Assembly (NCBI GenBank): GCA_947486785.1
Contig: CANKUU010000014.1
Location: forward strand, 1 to 64,000
DNA from: an uncultured Flavobacteriaceae bacterium
GTDB lineage: Bacteria > Bacteroidota > Bacteroidia > Flavobacteriales > Flavobacteriaceae
Reading direction: 5' to 3'
DNA length: 64,000 bases
How positions within the stretch are numbered: the stretch's first letter is position 1; every line of letters starts with the position of its first letter. The notes under the pieces were generated by a model, which did not search any database, was not told the origin of the DNA, and was given only the letters and a program-made list of their open reading frames with translations. A program made the translations under genes and the position numbers. Below, piece after piece: positions 46,638 through 56,500 of this stretch.

Positions 46638-48887
46638 ATGCAATTAACTATAAAATCGAACATGCGATTACTGCTGATGATCTTTATGCTACTAGGCTTT
46701 AGTGAGCTTTCAGCACAGATTATTATGAACCCCCCAGAGCCATACGACCCTCCAGGAGGCGGAAATACTGCTTTTACAGCTATATGTGCTGGACTAGATG
46801 AAGGCTCGGGACCGTTTAACTCTTACGATATTGAAGTGTCTTGGGCTGGAAGTTTACCAAACTCCAATAACGTGTTTATTTTAGAGCTTTCAGATGCAAA
46901 TGGCAGTTTTGATAACCCTATTGAATTAGCAAGAACAAGCACAGAAAACGCAAATACTGCCAAAAAATTCGTGCAAAATTTCTCAATTCCAACCAATTTG
47001 AGAGGAAATAATTTTAAATTTCGCTCGCGATCAACTAATCCAGAAACCGAAGCCATTTCGACGAATACTTATGATGTTTACTATATGTCAATAACAAATA
47101 CAGGATTAAATATTAGCGAACTAGGCGATGGTAACCCACCGGGTAGTATTTGTAGTGCCGATCCAGTTACCTTACAAGTAGACAACATTACTAATCCAGA
47201 ATCGTATAAGTACAGATGGACTAGATCAGGTACAGCACTTAGCGAAACTAGCTATAGAATTACCGCCGATACTAGCGGTTCTTATCAAGTACAAATTGAT
47301 TACGGTTCTTGTAGTAACAATGCTAATACGGACTCAAACTTTGTGAATGTTACTATTGGCGCTAGTGGTACAGGTGTAAATATCGTTACCCCTAGTAACA
47401 CCTCTTTATGTGCTGGGCAAACTGTTGATTTAAGGGTAGAAATGCCAGATAATTCAGCATCATATCAATGGTTTAAAGGTGCAACCGCTGTAGGTACAGG
47501 AACTTCTTATACCGTTGACGGAGGAATGCCAGGTTTCGAAGGAAGCTATACTGTAGAAATATCTGGTACCGGTGCTTGTACAGAACGATCCGCTCCAGTA
47601 AACATCACTAGTGGTGGTAGTTTTAATGTTACTAGAACCAACCCTGAAAATGTAGTTGTATTTAGCTCGCAATCGCAAACATTAAGCGTAAGTACCAATG
47701 CTACATCACCAACTTATGAATGGTTTAGAAATGGAACATCTATAGGTAACAACAGCGCATCACTAGAAATTACACAAGCAGGAACCTACTATGCACAAGT
47801 AACCTCAGGTGGAGCATGTGTTTTAACCATAAATTCAGAATCGACTAATGCCGTTACCCCATCTTCTTTTGAAATTAAAATTGACTATGACGGTAACTAC
47901 GTACCTTGCGAAAATACTAGCATAGCCTTAGAAATTTCTGAAATTAACGCCATTGGCGATGACGGATCTAAAACTAATGTAACCGCACAGTTAGAAGACT
48001 CATTTAACTACCAATGGAAATTAAATGGCAACAATGTCGAAGGGGCTACAGATGAAAATATTACCATTTCCGATGCAACCGCAGAAGGCAGCTACACCGT
48101 TGATGGTTCTTTAGACACTTACAATGCAAGCTCTAACGCGCTTTCTGTAAAACTATTAACTAGTGAAACGGTTAGCATAACCAGTACTGGAACTATATTT
48201 TGCAGTAGTGAAGAAGCCTTAACTATTAGCACCGATACCGACCTAAGTACAGAAACATTTAGTTGGTTTAAAGATGGCGAACGTTTGGACGTGACTACCG
48301 AAACACTTGTTGTAAACGGTGTGGGAACATACCAATTGGTACTAGACAAAAATGGCTGTGACTTACGCTCGAATGAAATTATCATTAGCGGCTTAGATCC
48401 TGATCTAATAAGTCTTGATGTTGAGGGCGATATTATTTTTCCAAAAGGCGGATCGATAACCGTTACGGCAACTGGTGGTACTTCCTATATATGGGCAGAC
48501 GCTGATGGCAACGTACTTAGTACCACAGATAGTATGCAATTTACTGAAGAAGGAACCTTTACCTTAACCGCAAACATAGATAATTGTCAAATAACTAAAG
48601 AGCTTACCGCGATGTATTTAGACACTTTTAAAGTACCTAATGTTATTACCCCAAATGGTGATGGCTCAAATGACCAATGGGTAATACCAAACTCTTACTC
48701 GAATAAAGCTGATGTAAACGTAATAATATATACGCAAAACGGTGTTGAATTAATGAACGAAACCAGTTATCAAAACAACTGGCCAGGAGCTTCAGTATCG
48801 TTTCCAAAACAAAATATGGTATTTTACTATGTCATTAAAAATGCCACTGAAACATTAAAACAAGGAACCATTACCGTCATTCGATAA
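46638..48887 (+). CDS. Ig-like surface protein with type B (gliding-motility-associated) C-terminal sorting domain
   Basis: A 749-residue exported protein. I start it at the ATG at 46638; the ATG at 46662 is also possible, and both precede the hydrophobic signal MRLLLMIFMLLGFSELSAQ. Several Ig/PKD-like units follow, each with a spaced Cys pair and a Y-x-W core (SYKYRWTRSG, ASYQWFKGA, PTYEWFRNGTS, FNYQWKLNGN, ETFSWFKDGE). The last ~80 residues (VPNVITPNGDGSNDQWVIP ... MVFYYVIKN ... GTITVIR) are a CHU_C/type B domain that directs secretion through the type IX system. A PorP/SprF-like gene follows five bases later, the usual partner. It is probably an adhesin or matrix protein. Confidence 0.9.
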   Translation: MQLTIKSNMRLLLMIFMLLGFSELSAQIIMNPPEPYDPPGGGNTAFTAICAGLDEGSGPFNSYDIEVSWAGSLPNSNNVFILELSDANGSFDNPIELARTSTENANTAKKFVQNFSIPTNLRGNNFKFRSRSTNPETEAISTNTYDVYYMSITNTGLNISELGDGNPPGSICSADPVTLQVDNITNPESYKYRWTRSGTALSETSYRITADTSGSYQVQIDYGSCSNNANTDSNFVNVTIGASGTGVNIVTPSNTSLCAGQTVDLRVEMPDNSASYQWFKGATAVGTGTSYTVDGGMPGFEGSYTVEISGTGACTERSAPVNITSGGSFNVTRTNPENVVVFSSQSQTLSVSTNATSPTYEWFRNGTSIGNNSASLEITQAGTYYAQVTSGGACVLTINSESTNAVTPSSFEIKIDYDGNYVPCENTSIALEISEINAIGDDGSKTNVTAQLEDSFNYQWKLNGNNVEGATDENITISDATAEGSYTVDGSLDTYNASSNALSVKLLTSETVSITSTGTIFCSSEEALTISTDTDLSTETFSWFKDGERLDVTTETLVVNGVGTYQLVLDKNGCDLRSNEIIISGLDPDLISLDVEGDIIFPKGGSITVTATGGTSYIWADADGNVLSTTDSMQFTEEGTFTLTANIDNCQITKELTAMYLDTFKVPNVITPNGDGSNDQWVIPNSYSNKADVNVIIYTQNGVELMNETSYQNNWPGASVSFPKQNMVFYYVIKNATETLKQGTITVIR

Positions 48888-48892
48888 TAGCC

Positions 48893-50977
48893 ATGAAGTT
48901 GAAAAACATCTTATCACTAATATTTGCTTTCTTATCATTAACTATGGTTAATGCTCAAGAAGCAGACCCTATTTTACCCTTAAAAATAGCGCCTCAAAAT
49001 TTACTAAAATTTAATAGGTTTTTAATTAACCCTACCTTTACAACAGTAAGAGAAAACAACTCTTATATCAACTTTTTACATCGTAATCAATCTCTTGAAT
49101 TTGACAATAACGACCAAACCTATTTTGCAAGTTATAGCGGTAGAATTGGAGATCGAAATGGTTTAGGTCTTAGTCTATACTCGCAACAAAAAGGCCTTTT
49201 ATCTAATATTGGCATCATGGCAAATTATGCCTATGGCATTCGGCTAAGTCCAAAGAGTAATTTTACCTTTGGTGCTAACCTTGCGTATTACAACACAGGG
49301 TATGACAGAAATAGAGCAAACCAAATAGACCCTAACGATCCATTATTAAATGGCACCATTGATAGCAATGTACTTTCTTTTCAACCGGGCTTTAATATTT
49401 CTTTTGGTAGTTTTGATTTTGGCGCATACGCCGAAAACCTTCTTGATTACAACATAAAAACAAGCAAACAGCTTACTCAATTTGATAACAAAACCTATTC
49501 TGGACATTTACAATATACCCATGAGTTTAAAAATGGTGATGGTCTTTTAGAAAACGCACGATTAATGCCACTAGCTCGAGTACGTTTAAACGCCCAAGAT
49601 TCGCCCTTAACAGAAGATAGCAGTAACATAAGCTATGGAGGTAGTTTAATAGTAGATATTCCCAAATTAGGATGGCTGCAGGGTGGTTATGACTCTTTCT
49701 ATGGTGCCTCGGCGGGTGCAGGGTTTAATTTAAATAAACGACTTTCACTAGGCTACACTATGGAAAAAGGCATCGGTAGCGATTTAAATAATTTGGGGCT
49801 AACCCATGAAATTTCATTTGCCTATTCTTTCTCACCTAACTTAACCGAGGACCGTGTTATGTTAGAAAACCAAGAGGAAGAGCTTGTTGAAAATGAACCA
49901 CAAGTACCCGAAGACCTAGCCAGTAATGACGAGCTTGAAAAGCTAAAGAAAAAGCTTGAAGAAAATGACAAAGTGCTCGCAGAACTAATGTTTCGTCAAG
50001 ATTCTTTAGAGAAAAATAGGGTAACTGATTTAGAGCGTCGCTTTCAAATGGTTATGAGAATGGTTAAAAATGAAACCAATGGCCAACGCCCAGACCTTGA
50101 AAAAAGAGCTGAAGAGCTATTTCTTAAAGGTACCGATAACGAAACTGCAGTTGCTCGTAATTCGACAAATGAACAAGATTATACCAGTCGTGATATAAAT
50201 ATTCCATCGGCGCCGGGCAAAACCACCAACTCAAGACCTAGCCAAGCGATAGCGCAAGACAATACACAACCCTCTTCTTACAGCAAACCAAAAAACAGAG
50301 CAGCTATTAAAAGTAGAAAGTTTAAAAATCTAGAAGGTGTTTCTAATGGATACTATGTGGTTGCAAATGTATATGGTGGCAGTAAATACATGAATAAATT
50401 TATGAACAAACTGCGCAATAAGGGTATCGAATCTGATTATATTGATAATCCAAATACTGGTTTAAAATATGTTTATTTAGACAAATTTGATACCTGGGAG
50501 GAAGCCGCCGATGCTTACCAATCAAGTTTAAACGGTACCTATGATGATGCCCTATGGATAATGAATGTTGATAACAGATACACTAATGATAAGTATGCTA
50601 CCAATGTTGATGAACTTAACAGAAAATCTACCAAGTATGCTGCAGAAAAAACTACTACTAATACCATAGCTAAAGATAGGCTAGCACCGCAAGAAAATAG
50701 AACAAGAAAATTTAATCTTGACGGTATTGGTGAAGGTTTCTACATTATTGCGAATGTATTTGCGAACCCAAAAAATGCAAATAAATTTGTAAAACTTTTA
50801 AACTCTATTGGCCTTAATGCAAGTTATTTTATTAACCCCGAAAATAACTGGAGATATGTATACCTAAAGAAACATGAAACCTGGAATAACGCTCTTATCT
50901 CATATTATTCTAAACTCAACGATTCCTACGATGATAAAATGTGGATTATGAGAGTAAACCCCAATGTTTTAACCTAA
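48893..50977 (+). CDS. PorP/SprF-like outer-membrane protein with two C-terminal SPOR-like modules
   Basis: A 694-residue protein. After the signal peptide (ending MVNAQEADP), residues about 25-320 form a PorP/SprF-type beta barrel (FNRFLINPTFTTVRENN, GLGLSLYSQQKGLLSNIG, LSFQPGFNISFGSFDFGAYA, SLGYTMEKG). An acidic coiled coil (about 335-400) follows, then a linker, then two SPOR-like modules (about 485-562, GYYVVANVYGG to DALWIMNV; about 611-690, GFYIIANVFAN to KMWIMRV). Typical PorP/SprF proteins are only about 300-350 residues, so the second half is an addition. SprF-like proteins help export and anchor type B domain proteins; the gene pairs with the adhesin gene five bases upstream. Confidence 0.88.
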   Translation: MKLKNILSLIFAFLSLTMVNAQEADPILPLKIAPQNLLKFNRFLINPTFTTVRENNSYINFLHRNQSLEFDNNDQTYFASYSGRIGDRNGLGLSLYSQQKGLLSNIGIMANYAYGIRLSPKSNFTFGANLAYYNTGYDRNRANQIDPNDPLLNGTIDSNVLSFQPGFNISFGSFDFGAYAENLLDYNIKTSKQLTQFDNKTYSGHLQYTHEFKNGDGLLENARLMPLARVRLNAQDSPLTEDSSNISYGGSLIVDIPKLGWLQGGYDSFYGASAGAGFNLNKRLSLGYTMEKGIGSDLNNLGLTHEISFAYSFSPNLTEDRVMLENQEEELVENEPQVPEDLASNDELEKLKKKLEENDKVLAELMFRQDSLEKNRVTDLERRFQMVMRMVKNETNGQRPDLEKRAEELFLKGTDNETAVARNSTNEQDYTSRDINIPSAPGKTTNSRPSQAIAQDNTQPSSYSKPKNRAAIKSRKFKNLEGVSNGYYVVANVYGGSKYMNKFMNKLRNKGIESDYIDNPNTGLKYVYLDKFDTWEEAADAYQSSLNGTYDDALWIMNVDNRYTNDKYATNVDELNRKSTKYAAEKTTTNTIAKDRLAPQENRTRKFNLDGIGEGFYIIANVFANPKNANKFVKLLNSIGLNASYFINPENNWRYVYLKKHETWNNALISYYSKLNDSYDDKMWIMRVNPNVLT

Positions 50978-53479
50978 AGTGTGTTTACTAATAATGTTAA
51001 ACCCTTAAGAGGTTAATAGTCTTAACAGACCCTCTAAATAAGATAAACATCTTTGTTAAGTTCATCTTATTCTCTGTTGTAAAAAAAATCTGTTTCCCGT
51101 AATTTCATTAGCCACAAAACTTTTTATGTTTTACTACGCTTCACTGGTCGCTAAGCCTTCAAAAAATTCGTAACTAGCCAACAAAAAAGTATGGCATTTT
51201 TATGCTAATCTATAGGGTACTCATGTACTAAAACATGCTTTTCTATTAAATTAAAAAGCATTTCCTCCTTTAAAATTTCACCTCATAAAACTAAAATAGT
51301 TTGTAAAAGAGACCAAAAGTTTCAAGCGCATTTATTGCATACAAAACCTAAAAAATAAATATTTTAAATCATAAAGTATACCTCTATAATTCTACAAAAA
51401 ATATTCTTTTTTATTTAAACTAATCCCATTTTTACCAACCGTAAAGTACTATTATTCTAATTACGAAAATTCTTATAACACGTACCTGAGCACAATGCTT
51501 TTTTAAATTGCATTATATTCTTATACACGAAATAATGAATACTAAAATTTGTTGGGTATTGTACCCCATCTTTCTTAAAAAAATTCAATTCTTTAAGAAA
51601 TGCTAAACCCAAATAAAAATTGAAAAGATGCTATTAAAATCCTCGTGTTGTTTGTTCTATTATCTTGTTCTTTCAATTGATGCCCCCATTAAAACAGACC
51701 TCGATATCATCTTTATAACTAAAACCTGTATTTTAATGTAAGATAAAACCATTATCAAAACTAAAATCTTCATCACGTTAATACTTCATATTTCAACCTA
51801 GTTTCTATTTTATGTAAAGTTCTTCAGCAACTGAGATCATTTCCTAAAATTTTTAAAATTAAACGAAAGATGGGCTACTGGCGCAGAAAAAAAGCAAAGC
51901 CAAAAGCGTACTACTTAATTTCATTATAGTGCAATATAAATTGAACTAACGATAACTACTCAAGAAAACAAAGCTTACTACATATTAGTTTTATCATAAT
52001 AAGCATCAATAATAATAACCAAAACTTACGAAACAAATTAATGGCTTTGGTATAATAATTATAAAACAGTAGCTTCTCATTTTTGTTAAAAAGCTAGCCT
52101 TCTGTTTTTTAATAATAGAGCACCAGTACTACAACTAAAAATAACAACAAATTATAACTACCTGTTTAGCCTTATGTATAGGATAGAGATTAATAACTCA
52201 TAAAATATTCGTTGTAGTACCTCAACATATAAACCAATAGCCTATCAAAAAAAAAGCAATTTTCAGAAACCCGCTACTCGTACAACGCATAGCAAAATCT
52301 ATTAATTTGCCCAATATCGAACACCATACCATAAATGAAATAATCCTAAATGCTCGAAATAGTATAAAAACAGTAAAACCCTAATATCAATAATATATAA
52401 CAGGTTTTACATTTCTTTAGCTAAAACTGCAGCATACTACAAGTACTACAACACCAATTTAAATTTTAGATTTACCCAAAATCTTAGCTTAAGCTACAAG
52501 CTTTGCAGCTGTAAAAAACACTTTTACAAAAAGTAATAATCTTAAATGATCTCCTCATTTTTTACCACAAATAAAACCTTATTATAATCGTTTAAGCTAA
52601 TTAAGAAGCGAATCATAAGGTTAAAAATTCATGTATTTGTAGGGTAAAATATACCAAACACCGTTGTATTCATAGCAATATACCGATGCTAAATAATTAT
52701 TTCAAAGCTATTATACCCCAGTTTTAATACAAATTCTAAAATAACAAACCTTTTTTAATAACAAGAATGAAAACCAAATGCTATTTAGTATCTAAAAGAT
52801 TAAGATGATAAGGTGTTCTTGCTTTTTACAACTCGTCATTTACTTGCAAAAGAACCGTAATTATTTTGGTAGATCTAAACCAATAGTAACATCTTAACAG
52901 GGTAGCAAATAGTTAAGAAAATTGAGTGCTATTTTAAGGACTAAAATAATTGAAATACGATATTTCTCGTTACTAGATAACCCAATTTTACCAACATTAT
53001 TTTCTGAAACCTAGAAAAATATAAGTGAAAATTGAAATTTTTATGCAGCTATATTTTTCATTAACAAAAAAAAATGAAGCGCAATTTAAAACAGGTTTTT
53101 TATAAAAATTGAAGTAAAATATGACCCTATTTTCAACGAAGATTTAAGCTAAATATTACCACACTATTAGATCAAAATTATGCCGTTTTATCTTAAAAAC
53201 GAAACCCTTTAAGAGCGATTACGATTGGCAGAAATTAGAGTTCTGTAACCAAATATTTGGATAAAACTGGACAAAAATATTTGGTGAAAGGTTTCAATTA
53301 AAACGAAAAATAAGTTTAAACCCACTCAAATTTCACTTTTCACAACAAAAAAAGAGCGTGCTACAACATAAAATTCTAGGCCTTATTGAAATGTTTAATA
53401 TTTGTTTGTATTAGATGTCCCAAATAGATTTTTTCAAATTTATTCTGAACTGATAGATAACTAAAAAATAATTATCGCT
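50978..53479. other. 2.5-kb AT-rich stretch without genes
   Basis: No open frame of 60 codons or more occurs on either strand over about 2500 bases, and I recognised no tRNA, rRNA or insertion sequence. One T-tailed hairpin (52066-52110) and an inverted repeat ACCAAATATTT (53248-53258) / AAATATTTGGT (53275-53285) are the only structures noted. The stretch must hold the promoter of the adhesin gene and may include a long leader, a small RNA or decayed genes. Confidence 0.7.
52066..52110 (+). terminator. T-tailed hairpin inside the gene-free stretch
   Basis: ACAG (52066-52069) and TAGCTT (52070-52075) pair with AAGCTA (52091-52096) and CTGT (52102-52105), leaving a five-base bulge on the 3' arm; six Ts overlap the end. 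It resembles a terminator although no gene precedes it, so it might end a small RNA. Confidence 0.35.
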
Positions 53480-53512
53480 ATGGAGGTAATAGCGAAAACC
53501 TACTCTAACTAA
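53475..53512 (+). promoter_or_regulatory. Leader hairpin and 10-codon minicistron before the giant adhesin
   Basis: TCGCTAT (53475-53481) pairs with ATAGCGA (53489-53495) and places GGAGGTA in the loop. A tiny frame ATG (53480) to TAA (53510-53512), encoding MEVIAKTYSN, ends two bases before the adhesin ATG. Both could affect translation of the large gene; chance is not excluded. Confidence 0.35.
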
Positions 53513-53514
53513 TC

Positions 53515-56500
53515 ATGTCAAAATATACTAAAATAAATTTAACTCTTTTTTGTCTCTTTATAAGTTATATAGGCTTTTCTCAAGAGCTTAAACCATTTGA
53601 AATTCGATACCAAAACAACCTAAAAGGAGAACTTACTTTTATTTCAAATCAAATTTTGAACAGAGATGGGGGTACACCTACTACAACACCACAACACCCG
53701 TACAATAATTTATCAACAGATTCTAGCAATGATCCTGAAACGGGTGGCAGGTATAATACCAACAATGCAAAGAACATGCAGTATGTGCGTGTTGACAACT
53801 CACCTGGTATATTTAGCTCTAGTTCTAGTATATTAAGCCTTCAAGAATCAAACTGCAATAAAATAAGTTACGCTGGGTTATACTGGTCTGCCTACTACCC
53901 TAGTGCTACCGGAAATGGCACACTAACAAGCCAAAATACGGTGCCCATTGGTGAAGGACGACAAGATGATTTTAACACAGTAAAACTAAAGATTCCGGGC
54001 AATAATAGCTATTCAGATATTACCGCAGACGAAATAATATATGATGGCTTTAATAGTACAAATAGTAGTATAAGAAAAGCTAGCCCTTATCTGTGCTACG
54101 CTGATGTAACTTCTTTGCTACAATCGCTTGAAAACCCAACAGGGGAGTACACCGTTGCTAATGTAAGAGCAACAACAGGTATGATAGCTAGTGGTGGTGC
54201 TGCCGGTTGGACCATGGTAATTGTTTATGAAAACCCAAACTTAACCAGTAAACAAATTACAACTTTTGATGGTTTTGGGTTTTCCAATCGCCACAACACG
54301 CTTAACATAAACTATAGTGGTTTTAAAACTATTCCTACAGGTCATGTAAATGCAAAAATTGGATCAGCCGCTTTAGAGGGAGATTTTAGACTTACGGGAG
54401 ATTATATGAGTATTAAGGCCGCCAGCAAAACTGACTTTACTCAGATAAGTAACGCATTAAACCCAAAAACCAACTTTTTTAACAGTAGTATTACGCTTAA
54501 CGGAGCGTATTTACCTGGCAGAACACCAAGTAGCAAAAATACCTTAAGCTGGGATACTGACCTTCTTCAATTAAACAACCCCTCTAACTCGGTATTAGGA
54601 AATAATGAAACCTCTGCCACATTTAGATTTGGTTCTGTTGGTGATGGGTATGCACCCTTTTTTAATTCTTTATCTATTGAAATAATTGAACCAGAGATAC
54701 TTCTTGAAAAGAGAGTAGAAGATATTTCAGGTACTGATATTACAGATATGGGTGTGGGTCTAGGTCAAACGATTGACTATGTTTTAACCTTTAAAAATAG
54801 AGGCAATGACGATGCTACCAATTACACCATTAAAGATATACTACCCAATAATGTAACACTAGATGAAAGCAATTTTGTTTTACCTGCGGGAGTAACATAT
54901 ACCTATACACCAGCTACAAGAACTGTATTATTTACCATACCTGATAATCTAGTTGAGGTTGGAGATACCAAGCAAAGTATTCGAATGCGCGTTAAAGTAT
55001 CAGAAAATTGTTATGATTTTACAGACGCTTGCGCTAACAAAATCTCAAATATAGCATATTCTACCTATCAAGGGGTTACGAATGACAATCAAATATCAGA
55101 TGACCCTAGTGTAAGCAAATTTGACGAATGTATTACTACATCAGGTTCAACTAACTTTATAACAGACGACTTAGAAAACTGCAGTTTTGAAAGAACAGTA
55201 CAGTTATGTGGTACTAATGTAGTCTTAAATGCAGGTGATAACTTTGACTCTTATAGATGGGTACGTGATACCAATAATAATAATGTTATTGATAATACAG
55301 ACATCGTGATGAATGACGGTGACCCTGACAATGATCCGAGCACCCTTATCGTGTCTGAAGAAGGTACTTATATTGTTGATAAAGTAATTGCGAACCCTTG
55401 TTCGAGCTCTAAAGAAAGAATGGTTGTTGAACGTTTTGGTTCAAATACAGTAGACCCCATTGTTAACTATTTCAACACCGTAAATAATGACACAAACCCT
55501 TCTAATAACATTGAAGGCGAAATTGTAACCTGTAGCATAGATGGTGATGAACTTACAAAAATATTTTTATGTGGCGCTTCTGATTCGCAGATTATTAAAA
55601 CCAATATTACAGACGCCCAAACTATCGTTTGGGAAAAATTAGATGAAACAAGTTGCACAGAATCAGCAAACGATTGTGCGAATAAAAACGCTAGCTGTAC
55701 TTGGAATCAAGTCGCTACAGGAAGTACTTACAATGTAAATAATGAAGGAAAATACCGCTTAGTAGTCACCTACCAAAATGGCTGTTTTAACCGTTTTTAT
55801 TTTGAAGCATATCAGAACCTATTAGAAATAAAGCATACTAAAAAAGATCTCATTTGTACTTCTGATGGAGAAATACGCATTACCAATTTAGGAACCAATT
55901 ATGGTTTTCAATTAATAGACATCACCAACAATAGTATTTTAGTGCCTTATAGCGCTAATAACGGCCCTGTTTTTACCATAACTACTAGCGGGCAATATCG
56001 TGTAGATGTAACTCAATTAGATAACGATGGAAACCCCTTAGCTAATGCCTGTGAATTTAGTACTAGCGAAATAGGAATTCGAGAAAGAGAATACACAGTT
56101 AACATAACAACAACACCACAAAATTGTAACGATCAAGGTAAAATAAAAGTAGATATTTTAAATGTAGAACCCAACTATAACTACTATTTACGCAAAACTG
56201 ATGGTACTCTTATTGATGATCAACTTGCCGAAACCAACAACACCCATACTTTTAATGTAAATGCAGGTGATTATACTATTGAGGCTACTACTGTTGACGG
56301 TTGTACATATACCGAAAATATTACTGTAGAAAGAACTCCTGACCCCACCATTTCTGCTACTTTAACCAATAATATTGGCTGTTCTGCTGGGTATATTACG
56401 GTAACTGGAGCTGGTGGTTTTCCGAACCCCGATTACAGTTTTGCTATTTGGAGCAAAAACGGCACTAATTTATATACCAATATATCAGATATACCAGCCA

